A stretch of DNA of 64,000 nt. Origin: Aspidiotus rigidus. Lineage: Eukaryota; Arthropoda; Insecta; Hemiptera; Diaspididae. The DNA lies in assembly GCA_035079385.1 (NCBI GenBank), contig JAVHKY010000028.1, positions 2,976,001-3,040,000 of the forward strand, written 5' to 3'. Made by a program: the position numbers and the translations under genes. Each line of letters begins with the position of its first letter. Within the stretch, counting starts at the first letter, position 1. Under the pieces are notes generated by a model, which saw nothing but the letters and a program-made list of their open reading frames with translations, made no database searches and had not been told where the DNA came from. Positions 10,621 through 21,512 of this stretch are shown piece after piece.

Positions 10621-13600
10621 ATTTGGAGTAGATAAAGTAGCTTACTGATGACGTCATCAAGTGTGACAAAAACCGGAACGGCATTACGTGACAATTTTCT
10701 AGCAGTCAAAAAACTGTCAGGATCTCTCTCCTACTGATAGTTATGTCAGCTAGCTGAAGGGCTGAGGACATAGACGCTGCTCTTGGTCCCGTATAGAGCT
10801 AGAACGGAATGAATTTGGAAGTAAGAACTTGGAAACTCAGAAGTTTGAAGCTGGAAATGTAAGTCGGAACTGATTTTTTCAGAAGTCGCGGAAAGAAATC
10901 ATATTTTTTTGTGATTTTTTTCATACAAGAGTTTGGAGTGAAAAGCTGAAAGTCAATCATACTAAGAAGGAGATGTGTCAAAGTTAACGCAACACTCAAC
11001 CTCAAGTGTTGTGAGTCTTTTTCCTTCCCCCTCCCTCTTTCTTAAAAAATGTGCAGTCGAGTGAAAAATCAAATCATTGCTATCGATTTTACTCGTTATT
11101 TTTCACTACTAAGTCAGAAGTCGGAAGTTTGAAAGAGGAGTAGAAGAAAACTTTTTCAGAAGTATAAGAAGAAAATGAGATTTTTTCCCAATATTTCCAA
11201 TCGTGAACGAGATAGCGGTAATCAGCGATAATGTGCTGAAAGTTGTGCTACTGAAGGTGTTTAGTAGGTATTCTAATATTGAACAAATGGTCCAAATATG
11301 TGAGGGGATCCAGAAGAGGATTTCTGGCTGAGATTTAAATTTGTTTGGGGAAGCAACTTGACTTTCTCCTATTTCATCAACTCTTCAAAAGCGGGCTTTT
11401 ACCAGCTGACTTTATTGCAAAAGAACGCTGAAGAAATAGAAAGTTATTTACATGGCGTAGAAAGAAAGAATTGTAAATATTGATAATTCTATCTTAAGAA
11501 GAAAGTCGTTTTAATCTAGGAAAATTAGCTTCCTTGCTGAAAATGAATCGAGAGGAGATGAAACTCGGCTTGATCGTCAGTCGTTATGTCCTGATTAACC
11601 GCTTAAAGCCACACAACCTCCCTCATGTGAGCTTCGCCTACCAAGGTCAAATAATAGCCACCCTGAGCAGTCTTTTGCTGTTACCTCAATGGAGAGTTTG
11701 AGTGATGTCTAGTGGTAATGTAGTTCAATTGTATGACCTCAAAAAGGTTCACTCATGACGATTCAATTTAATATATCCGTGGATTGCGGACGTGTTAAAT
11801 TAGCTACTAATGGAGAATAATAGGGTGAAATTTTTCCAAATGGAAATTTTTTGAACTGGTGGAGGAGATATTGAGGGTGAAAATTTTGATTTTGTCTTAA
11901 TTCGGAAACTATGTGAATACTCCCTTTCTTTGTCGAGAGGTGAAAAAAATGGAGAAATCATTCATTAATTTAGAGAAACGGGTATAATGAAGGAGGAAAA
12001 GTGAAAATGCTCATCATTTGCTATGAAAAACATGAAAATGGACAGAGTGGAAAAATTGAAGATTTCAAAGATTTTAACAGGTGTGAAAAATGGGGAAAAT
12101 AATCATTCATTTGGAGAAATGAGTGAGAGGGTCGGAACTTCTCTCATTTTTACATTTTTATAAAACTAACCTCGTTTTTCCTCATTTTTACCTTCTATTT
12201 AATTTTTATTTACCTTTCTAAATTAACCTTGTTTTTTCCTCATTTTAGCTGCTATTTATTTTCTATTTAGCTGTATAAATTGTTCTCATTTTTCATGAAA
12301 TTAACCTCATTTTTCCTCATTTTTACCTTTTATTTACTTTTTAAAAATATCTTCAAAATCAAAAAAAAACACAAAAAAATTAAACAAACGAGTAAGAGGG
12401 CCAGAACATACATGTCTTATCTACTGGCGCCCTCTAGATTTACTATGTCGGCAATTTGAGGAAGCTTGGAAAAAAAAATCCAAAATTACAATCATTTGAA
12501 AGAAAATTGAAAGGGCAACAAGTTTTGTTCTGAAACGATGAAATTACAATTTTTGTTGTGTTATGGTAGAAGAACAAGTAGCGCTCCTAGCGGGGTCTTT
12601 GTCCGCAAATTCTATGATTTTGTATGTTAATCGAGAGCCATAATTTTTGATCGCGATTATCTCAGTTGCTACGAACGCTAGAAGAAAAATGGATGGAACG
12701 ATATTCGTAAAAAATTGTATGATCTTTCCTTTCTTTCATAGGTAATTTTATTTGAAAATCATTATTTACTGAGATAACAGCAAAAAACAGCAGAGGAGGG
12801 CAATTATTTGACTGTATGTAGTGAGCGACGCTTGCTTCAGGACCGTGGAGGGTTTGAAGAGGATCATTGGATACAGTAAGTGACAATCATCCCGAAATTC
12901 ATTTTTGCCCGATTTTTATTTGAATGGTACGGGAGTAAAAGCAGAAACGATCTGGACAATTGGATTTGCCACATCACTCAGAAAAGACCGTTTCTCCAGA
13001 TCATCCCTGTACCCTTCATTTAACGGACACCATTATTTGTTCTCTCTTTCCTAAACCATTTTCTCATTAGAGACATTTTTCGGTTACCTAAATTTTTCCG
13101 CTCTTTTCAACGATTCACGTCAGTACTTAGATCTTATAACGTGGCTTAAAATAAGTATCGAGTGACGTCATAATCCATTTTTCTGAAACTATCTTGTTCC
13201 TACGTTTTCATACAAGACTGTGCTCTCTCGATGTCATATTTGAACAAAAGCAAAATCGGTACTTTGGGTTAATCGAAGAATGACCGTTATTCAGTTCACT
13301 CAGAAAAATTTCTTTCATTGTCCGAGTTCCTGTGGCGAGATTGAATGCATTCCAATGGTCTGTAATTCTAATATACGACTCCTAGAAAATGAAGAAGAAG
13401 TTACTAACTGATAACGAAAAACAATCGTCTCTTTCCGTCGTCTTCATTGCTCTTTAAATTCTGTTCACTGTATACACTTACTATTTTTTAAGGACTGCGA
13501 CTGCTGTGCAGACTATTTCCTTTTGTTGAAACAAGGGTAATCAAGAATTTCGCGAGAAGACTAGAATTATTTGTGAACGTGAGGATTTTCTTAGAAACGT

Positions 13601-16524
13601 TTTATACCATCTTTTTTATATTCTTTCCTATGTATTTTTATCAATATGTGGCCAACTGAGGAATCCTTTTCAATCTCTGAATGAGTTTTATTGTTACGAT
13701 TTCCGTTTAGATCTTAATTCGCCTTCCTGTGGTGTGCAGTTGTGGATTACATGTCGTAATAACGGGGGTTTAACGAACCAATGCAGGAAGTCCTAGTTCC
13801 AGAATTCTTCTTCGCGGGTACAGGCGTCATGTCGTTCACCGTTCTCTATCACATCGCTAGGGCTTGAAATTAGCTATTCTAGGTGGCCTAAGAAAATAAT
13901 GTCTGTGGAGTCTAGAACATAATTTTGATTCAAAATAATCTTGATCCCCTAAATTTTCAGAAAAAATTGGTAACTATTTCGCGAAATTAAAGCCTACCAT
14001 GACAGGAAGTACAGGTAAAGATTTCAACTTTACGAAAATGCAATAAAATTTATTTTTAGCCTTTCGTATCGGGTGTACTTACTAATGTAGGAGAAGAAAT
14101 AACTAGCATCTTTCTTCGGTCAGTAATGAGTTTTCTCCTCCTTCGTTCTCTATCTTCTAGTGAACTTTTTACTACTGTATAAATCGTGCATAGGCTAATT
14201 GCAAAATCCAGCTCTTCTTAATCGATGCCAGTTTATTGCAATTTGCTCGGCGAATTGAAAAACTATATTTCATTCACTGTCAGACAGCTCATTTTCAACT
14301 TCAATATTCACGCAGAATATACCATCTTCCAAGAGTTATCTGAAAAATATATTCACTTCCAATCGAAGATACTCGTAGATTTTTATATTCTTCGGAATTT
14401 CGCAACTCGTACCTACACAAGTACTACTTACGTCAGCATAATGTACTATTCTATTAATCAACGTTGACCTCGCTTATTGTTTCGAGTTTACGACAGAGAG
14501 AGAGACGGCTAATAATTCTGATCGGAGTGATGGAAAATATTTGAAATTCTGGATGCGAATTTTAAGATCGAAATTTAAAAACATCGTGAGCTTCAGTATC
14601 TACAAATGAATTCGTACTTGAATGCTGCCAATTGGAAAAGTTTGAGAGAATCGGTTGAATTATTCGTCATATTTACATAGTTTAACTAAATCAATAATGA
14701 CAGTATAACAAAAATTCCCGGATTATTATTCTCATTTTAAAAATCCTCTCATACATTCGTGGACAGAATCGAATTTGTCTTCAGTCTTCGCTCTATTATG
14801 TGTACTTATTTCGAAATTTATGTTGAAATTCTTTTCTTATATTTTACGTTTCCTCTTTTTTCATACTTTTATAAAAAGAACTTTTATTCTCGCAGTAAAA
14901 TTATGGCAGTTGAAAATGTATGCACGCATCTTCCGCCATTCACGATTCTTTTTCTCTTCTTTTTCTCTCTCCCCGATAAGTCATCTTTCTGAAAACGTTT
15001 TCATTGTTTTCTTATATTCTTTTTCTATTCTGTTTATTTAATATTTGGTAGGCTATTACGCTTATACATCAGGTATAATATTTTCACGTATATATGTGTG
15101 CGTGAGGAATGTGTGACGGGTGCGTACAAACTAATTTGTCATCGAGATGAAATTGACGTTGGTTCTGTTAAGTCTATTTGATCATCAATCAGTAGATTCT
15201 TTCCGTCTTTTTTTTTTAAGAGGCACACATAAAGAGGCAGAGAATCGCACCGGCGCAGTGAACATAAAAACAAAAATAACTGGTGCGTTCGTCGAAAATG
15301 TTATAAAGGTGTTGCTTTTATATGAATCACTTCTAGAGGGACGTGGTCTACAGAAAAAAAGGGAGTCAGAAAGAATAAAAATCTTAAATAAAACATTGTT
15401 TGTTACTTAACGTAGTTTTCTCAGAGGATTTTCATACCCTCCGCGTACGGCGTACGCTATTATGAAATATGAGATTCGGAACGAAAGTGTGTTGCAAAAA
15501 TGTTCGCTTTCGATAGTGCTGTCGAGATTGAGGGGAGAGTACGCGGAAACATTGGAAACTTCGAAAACACTGAAATTTGACTAAAAGTGTAGATATGCGC
15601 GAATATGAAATGCATTTTTTTATCCGCATGAAATAAAGTCAACAGCGTCAAGCTGTAGAATTGCTTTTTCCTGACAAGCAAATGAAATCTTATGGTGGGT
15701 TTTTTCATATTGAGAGAGCGATTGTTAAGTTCTTAAGTTGCTGCTGAAATTTGTTGTGGATGGATCGGTAAACTACAAAGCTGCCATCTTTGGTTGATCA
15801 CTAAGGGCGGGTTCGGTCATGTCAACATCAAACCATAAATGCTCGAGCCCAGTGGTTCAAGTGTCTTTATTCGTCCCCGAATTTGTCGAGGCTCAAGATC
15901 AATTCCACGTTCCTGAATTGCTCAAAGCTATACCACTGATATCCTTGGAATCTTTTTCTCTTCCTACAGGATTCCAAATTCCTACTGCTTTATAAAATTC
16001 AAACCAGTCTTACCCAGATCTGCTGATGGTGTGTGAGAGATGTGAGTGCTTCTACTTTTGATTTAATTCCAATGGCCGTCGTCAAAGCTATGTCAAAATG
16101 CTAACATGGGTATAAATGTCGAAACAGTATAAAAGACTCAGAAACGCACAGCTTTCATTAACTACGTCAATTGAGATGAGCAAGGAATCTGTTTCATCGA
16201 GGATACTTAGATTTTTTCTTTGGTCGGAATTTCTCCCCCTTGATACGTGATAATTCGATTCCTAGTCCTCTCTCTTCGTATGTAGCTGGATGGTCGGAAT
16301 TTCACAAGTTCCACAACTCCACCATTCATTCACAGACCGCTAGTCGGAATTATTACTAGTCCCTCCTCTGATGTAGTCCAGAGGTCAACATTTTCCGAAA
16401 CCCCTGCCAGCCGTGCTCGAACCATGTCTCCTCCTGTTAACCGCGTACATCTTCAAAATCTTCTTCCCCTCTCCATTTATATTCTATAGTAGGTAACCAA
16501 TGTTTTTTCAAGTCACCGACTGAT
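10621..16524. other. Long stretch without recognised genes
   Basis: About 5.9 kb with no convincing exon, RNA gene or transposon. Short frames at 14225-14467, 14759-15041 and 15147-15410 are AT-rich and lack known domains. At 12125-12350 the plus strand has imperfect repeats of CCTCATTTTTACCTT alternating with CTATTTA. At 16260-16350 there are weak matches to the 45-bp satellite described below (GCTGGATGGTCGGAATTT). A perfect CRE octamer TGACGTCA lies at 13163-13170. Confidence 0.4.
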
Positions 16525-16800
16525 ATAATGAGCCAAACCAATGACAGTACGCAAGTAATGCAGAGGAAGGTCACACAAGCCTACAAAAGAATTGAAAAGG
16601 GTTTTCCAATTGTACAAATCTACTTTATTAGTTGCTTTTACAAGAGTACTTTCGGGTGTAATCCCATCATCAGTTGTGTCGCAACTGGAGAACCAGGCCT
16701 TAACCATGAGTTTTTAATAGTATAACACTGTGATCTTATTGGCTATAACAATGCTGTGTTGATTGGTTCACTTCTTATAAAACTTTTGACATGTTCCATG
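16525..16800. mobile_element. PLE-A fragment: N-terminal piece joined to an inverted terminal repeat
   Basis: On the plus strand 16528-16583 encodes STQVMQRKVT, which matches the PLE-A protein segment coded near 30160-30200. It is joined to 16590-16800, the minus-orientation PLE-A terminal repeat. That repeat is recognised by AGAGTACTTTCGGGTG, CATCATCAGTTGTGTCGC and the AGGCCTTAACCATGAG stretch, and the same sequence recurs at 28246-28320. Orientation switches like this are common in truncated PLE copies. Confidence 0.75.
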
Positions 16801-16819
16801 TCTTTTCTCTCGCCGGACC

Positions 16820-16930
16820 CCGATTTTGTAACATGCGAGTACACCCCCCTCCCCCCCGTCAAGAGAAATCTCTACCCCGTGGGTGATTCAGAAATTCGCG
16901 AGTACACCCCGCGTAATAATAATAATTAAT

Positions 16931-16961
<31 letters not shown>

Positions 16962-17300
16962 AAATAAATAAATAAATAATTAAATAAATAAATAAATAAT
17001 TAAATAATCGAATAAATAAATAATTAAATAATTAAATAAATAAATAATTAAATAATTAAATAAATAAATAATTAAATAAATAAATGATTCAATAATTAAT
17101 ATAATTAATAATTAGAAAATCTCTACCCCGTGGGTGATTCAGAAATTCGCGAGTACACCCCGCGTAATAATAATAAATAATTAATTAATTATTAATTAAA
17201 TAAATAAATAATTAAATAATTGAATAAATAAATAAATAATTAAATAATTAAATATTTAAATAATTAAATAAATAAATAAATAAATAATTATTATAATTAA
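16820..17300. repeat. Duplicated 59-bp cassette within TAAA/TTAA simple repeats
   Basis: Positions 16866-16924 and 17117-17175 are identical 59-bp cassettes beginning AAATCTCTACCCCGTGGG and ending GCGTAATAATAATAA. They are 251 bp apart and embedded in TAAATAAA/TAATTAA tracts. A third, partial copy (GCGAGTACACCCCCC) lies at about 16837-16852. Confidence 0.85.
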
Positions 17301-17317
17301 TAATTAGAAAATTTTCC

Positions 17318-17614
17318 AAGTCCCTCTTCCTATCATATATGGCTGGATAGTCGAAATTTTTCCAAGTCCCCTAGACTTGAATTGTCTCATACCATTCCAA
17401 TACAACAGCGAGATCGCTCGTTCGCCCCACGAAAGTTGATACCTCAAAATATAGAACACCCACAATGACCTCAAAATATTTCTCATACAAGACTTATACG
17501 ACCCCAAGATAGGTAAAGGGGTAAACGAATAATATCTCACGAACACTTGACCTAGTAGAAGAATTAATAATAAATAAATAAATGAATGAATAAATAAATA
17601 AATAAATAAATAGA

Positions 17615-17645
<31 letters not shown>

Positions 17646-18001
17646 ATAGATAAATAAATAAATAAAGAAATAAAGAAATAAATAAATAAATAAATAAATA
17701 AAGAAATAAATAAATAAATAAATAAATAATATTAAATTATTAAATAATAAAATAATAAGATTAAATAATAAAATAATTAAATAATTAAATAAATAAAGGG
17801 TGAATAGTCGAAATTTTGCCAAGTCCCCTAGACTTGAATTGTCTCATACCGTTCAATACAACAGCGAGACAGGGGGCGAACGAGCGGAGCGAGTTCGCGC
17901 TACCTCATATTTCTCATAGAAGACTTATACGACGCCAAGATAGGTAAAGGGGTGAACGAATAATATCTCACGAACACTTGACCTAGTACAAGAATTAATA
18001 A

Positions 18002-18032
<31 letters not shown>

Positions 18033-18285
18033 ATAGTAATAAATAATTAAATAATTAAATAATTGAATAATTAAATAAATAAAGGCTGGATAGTCGAAAT
18101 TTTTCCAAGTCGCCTAGACTTGAATTGTCACATACCATTCCAATACAACAGCGAGACAGGGGGCGAAGGAGCGGAGCGAGTTCGCGCTACCTCGTATTTC
18201 TCATAGAAGACTTATACGACGCCAAGATGGGTCAAGGGGTAAACGAATAATATCACACGAACACTTGACCTAGTAGTAGCCTAGA
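17318..18285. repeat. Three-copy cassette separated by (TAAA)n tracts
   Basis: Related cassettes occupy about 17341-17568, 17798-17992 and 18084-18278. Each starts with a GGCTGGATAGTCGAAATTTT-like segment and ends with GAACACTTGACCTAGTA. They are separated by (TAAA)n at 17572-17797 and 17998-18083. The start of the cassette is a relative of the 45-bp satellite read in reverse. Copies two and three contain a hairpin GCGAAC-GAGCGGAGCGA-GTTCGC that copy one lacks, because its middle diverges there. This is a variable tandem block, not a gene. Confidence 0.8.
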
Positions 18286-18454
18286 CTGAAATATTTCAAG
18301 ATGACTGATAAAATATAAAAGACATGGAACATGATTTTCATTTATTTGGCTATGCCAGAAAATTTTTTCTTACAATAATATGACATCGTATTCTTATTGG
18401 CTAAAATATACTGCTCAGTGATTGGTTCAATCTATTGTTCTAAATGCTGCGTTT

Positions 18455-18942
18455 CTATTGGCTACCTGGATTCCTGCCGTCCCTTCGGTTGGTTCTGTTC
18501 TTTTCTCGTCCAATCACCAGGCCAATTAACTTTTCGCTGTCCAATGTGATTACGTTGTTCAAGAGGCAGGCTTTCTCCCTCTTGGCTTTTGCAATCTTCA
18601 TTTGTTCCCAGAGTTTTCTTCTCTTTGTGCGATTCTCTACATGTATGACTTCAAATATTCCCACTCCATCGTGGTTTTCCTCGTTAAAGTGTTTCCCAAA
18701 CAATGACTTGCCATCTTGTTTCTCCCCGACTTTTTGTGCTCCTTTTTCCTGATCTCGAACTTTCTCCTAGTCTCACCGATGTAGATGCCCTCGCACTGCT
18801 CATAACTGAGCTTTTACACTCCGCTCAAATTTTCTTTGTCCTTTTGTTCTGTCCGGTCATTGCTGATTCTCTTCACCATAGGTTGGTCATTCTGGATACC
18901 CAGATTTACATCGTAACCATTGAACGCCTTTATCACCTTGTT
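18455..18942 (-). pseudogene. PLE-A GIY-YIG endonuclease domain, broken
   Basis: This is the C-terminal part of the PLE-A protein. The segment 18455-18703 retains the conserved tail (GKHFNEENHDGVGIFEVIHV, then KREKACLLNNVITLDSEKL). Upstream, the nuclease core matching GVYKLSCEQCExIYIGETG of other copies is visible only after frameshifts. PLE GIY-YIG domains nick target DNA for reverse transcription. The insertion at 18943 separates this part from the reverse transcriptase. Confidence 0.8.
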
Positions 18943-18982
18943 AACAGGGAACCTGTTTTATGGGGGGCTATTTGAGAAATCT

Positions 18983-19038
18983 GGCGTCCGCCGTGCGCCG
19001 TCCGCCGTGCGCCGTCCGCCGTGCGCCGTCCGCCGTCC
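18983..19038. repeat. 14-bp GC-rich minisatellite
   Basis: Four tandem copies of GCCGTCCGCCGTGC with single-base variants. It is strikingly GC-rich for this AT-rich region. A single degenerate unit (GGACGGCGCACGGC) is at the same relative place in the element copy at 22891-23149. Confidence 0.9.
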
Positions 19039-19050
19039 AGCGAAAAACTT

Positions 19051-19939
19051 AGAAAAATTTCGACCCTCGAGCCATATATGATAGGAGAGGGACTTAGAAA
19101 AATTTCGACTCTCAAGCTATATATGATAGGAGGGGGACTTGGAAAAAATTTCGACTCTCGAGCTATAGACGATAGGAGGGGAACTTAGAAAAATTTCGAC
19201 TCTCGAGCCATATATGATAGGAGAGGGACTTGGAAAAATTTTGACTCTCGAGCTATATATGATAGGAGGGGGACTTAGAAAAAATGTCGACTCTCGAGCT
19301 ATAGATGATAGGAGGGGGACTTGGAAAAATTTCGACTCTCGAGCTATATATGATAGAAGAGGGACTTGGAAAAATTTCGACTCTCGAGCCATATATGATA
19401 GAAGGGGGACTTAGAAAAATTTCGACTCTCGAGTCATATATGATAGAAGGGGGACTTAGAAAAATTTCGACTCTGGAGCCATATATGATAGGAGAGGGAC
19501 TTAGAAAAATTTCGACTCTCGAGCTATATATGATAGAAGGGGGACTTGGAAAAATTTCGACTCTCGAGCTATATATGATAGAAGAGGGACTTGGAAAAAT
19601 TTCGACTCTCGAGCCATATATGATAGAAGGGGGACTTGGAAAAATTTCGACTCTCGAGTCATATATGATAGAAGGGGGACTTAGAAAAATTTCGACTCTG
19701 GAGCCATATATGATAGGAGAGGGACTTAGAAAAATTTCGACTCTCGAGCTATATATGATAGAAGGGGGACTTAGAAAAATTTCGACTCTCGAGCCATATA
19801 TGATAGAAGGGGGACTTAGAAAAATTTCGACTCTGGAGCCATATATGATAGGAGAGGGACTTAGAAAAATTTCGACTCTCGAGCTATATATGATAGAAGG
19901 GGGACTTGGAAAAATTTCGACTCTCGAGCTATATATGAT
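19051..19939. repeat. 45-bp satellite array with 225-bp higher-order structure
   Basis: About 20 tandem monomers of 45 bp (AGAAAAATTTCGACTCTCGA, then GCYATATATGATAGAAGGGGGACTT). Because 45 is a multiple of three, one plus-strand frame stays open for 212 codons with the 15-residue unit MIEGGLRKISTLEPY. This looks like a by-product of the period, not a gene. Variant monomers ending LELY, LEPY and LESY recur in the same order, so units 1-5 (19305-19529) and 6-10 (19530-19754) form a five-monomer higher-order repeat. Diverged monomers occur at 17318-17372, 23010-23095, 33690-33860 and 36535-36650. Confidence 0.95.
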
Positions 19940-20039
19940 CTAGGCTTCCTTGAATTTTCAATACCAAATCTCATTCGAATCATAAAACAGGTTCCCTGCG
20001 TTCCTCGTTTAACTTCGTTAAGGAAGCCGTAATTTTTTG

Positions 20040-21485
20040 TGTACTTTCCTATATATGGTATCGATCCGGACTACTTTCTCACTATGCCATCGTACGTTCC
20101 TTTCTTTGTTTCCATTTTCCCAAAGACTCCATCCACCACACCTCTACGGTAGCCATTGGCTTCTGCGATCTGCTTTACTATCTCGATCTCTTTCCTCTTC
20201 TCTTCGTTGTTCTTGAGGACAGAAATTGCCCGATAGCGATAGTTTTGGATCGCCGCTAACTTGTGTCTATGGTGGTGGTAGGAGTCCTTTGGGATGACGG
20301 TGTCAATATCCGTCAGCTTCCTGTAGATTTTGTATTCTATCCTATTGTTGTCCAGTGTGAGTGTAAGGTCCAAATAGTCGATGGTCTCATTGCCTTTTTC
20401 CACGGTGAATTTGATGGTCTCATTCATCGCGTTCATTTCTGAAAGGAATAGGTTCATCTGTCTATCGGTGCCTGAGTACACAATTAGGATATCATCTACA
20501 TATCTGGCCCAGTCTTTCATCGAGTTTCTGAACTTACTGCCCTTCAATATCTTGTTTTCCGTATCACTCATGAATGTCTCCGCCAGTATTGGTGACAGCG
20601 GTGATCCCATCGCAAGTCCCTTTTCCTGTTGTTTTTGAGCAGAGTGAGAAGATCCTCCTTCGGTATGGTACCAAACATGTTTGCCTCATCAAAGGATATC
20701 GCTTGTCGTTACACTTGATCTCCAACTTTTGCAGTTGCTCAATCAGCTTCCCGTTGTTTCTGATGCTTCATCTTGATGCAACTGGTAGTTTTCTTTCAGG
20801 AATGTGGCTACAATCTTCACTACCTTATAGCATGGTGATTTAATGCTGTTGACCAGGGGCCTTGTGGAGTTTTACAAGCCCCTTGGGTTTTGGTACAACC
20901 GGGTTCATCTCAAGCGTCCTGCCATTGCCGGGTACATTGTTCCGTTTCAACATTCATACCTTGCAGGTAATCTTGGTATTTCTGTGTTGGGTCCTTTGTC
21001 AGCTCTTGGTATCCATTCACAGCGATGTACGACTCCACTTTTTGGGTGTAGTCCTCCTTCTCCATTACCACTACCGTGTTGCCTTTGTCCGCCTTTGTGA
21101 AAATCAGATTGTTCTGTCGGATCTTCTTTCGTAGATTTGTGACCTTCTTCTCCATTACTAGCGTTCCGTCATAGGTTCGGCACATATTCTCTTTGATGTC
21201 CAACAGCACTTTCACAATTTTGGTCCCGGCTTCTGGTCTCACGTCGTGTTCCATAGTTTGGATTACTTGTTCGCAGCTAATGGCCATGCATTCAAGCTTT
21301 CACTGGTTCAGCCTCTCTGGATGCACGTACTTGATGTCTTTGTCCAGCAATCTTCTTTCTCCTTCTTTGAAGGTGACGCTTGATAGGTTCTCGGTTCTGG
21401 GAGCAAAGTTGTGCTCATCTGTCGCTGTCTCTTCCTTTCTTTTTCGAGTCAGTTCGGGGAGCTTCTTCTTAATCTGATTTGTCAA
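20040..21485 (-). pseudogene. PLE-A reverse transcriptase and N-terminal region, broken
   Basis: The frame 20071-20610 contains palm motif B (MGSPLSPILAE), motif C (YVDD) and the following thumb region (NETIDYLDLTLTL). The frame 20910-21287 contains the DKG-like segment LIFTKADKGNTVVVMEKEDY, and 21300-21485 a lysine-rich N-terminal segment. These are parts of one PLE protein separated by frameshifts and by a deletion of about 110 bp near 20629 that removed the stretch before motif B. The sequence then ends abruptly at about 21512 against an inverted PLE-A copy. Confidence 0.85.
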
Positions 21486-21512
21486 AATCAGGTTGTTCTG
21501 TCGGATCTTCTT

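Larger units (their letters stand above)
18943..20036 (-). mobile_element. Hairpin-ended element carrying the 45-bp satellite, copy 1
   Basis: The insertion is proved by comparison with the intact PLE-A site at 28931-28960 (CACCTTGTTTGTGTACTT), which is opened within its T run. One end is a perfect hairpin AACAGG-GAA-CCTGTT at 18943-18957, followed by TTTATGGGGGG. The other end has the same AACAGGTTCCC motif inverted (19986-19997), followed by a short TTAAC-TTC-GTTAA hairpin and AAGGAAGCCGTAATTT. Between them lie a 14-bp GC-rich minisatellite and about 20 satellite monomers. Related copies occur at 22891-23149 and 33553-33933. Terminal hairpins, a T-T insertion point, internal tandem repeats and no clear target duplication recall nonautonomous Helentron/DINE-type elements. 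That class is an inference. Confidence 0.7.
18290..21512 (-). mobile_element. Penelope-like element, family PLE-A, copy 1 (interrupted)
   Basis: Read on the minus strand this is most of a PLE. It has an N-terminal segment with the DKG-type motif (FTKADKGNTVVVM near 21100), the reverse transcriptase palm with MGSPLSPILAE and YVDD, and the C-terminal GIY-YIG endonuclease remnant. It ends in the CCAAT-box-rich 3' tail. The element is split by a satellite-bearing insertion (18943-20036). It has also lost about 110 bp near 20629 relative to the copy at 29541-29650. Frames are broken in several places, so the copy is dead. Confidence 0.85.

Noticed and set aside
17304..17822. 172-codon minus-strand frame rich in Phe, Ile, Tyr and Leu
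   Set aside because: It is a translation of (TAAA)n repeats.
19117..19943. Repetitive 60-212-codon frames on both strands
   Set aside because: They follow from the 45-bp satellite period being a multiple of three; no start context, signal or neighbour supports a gene.
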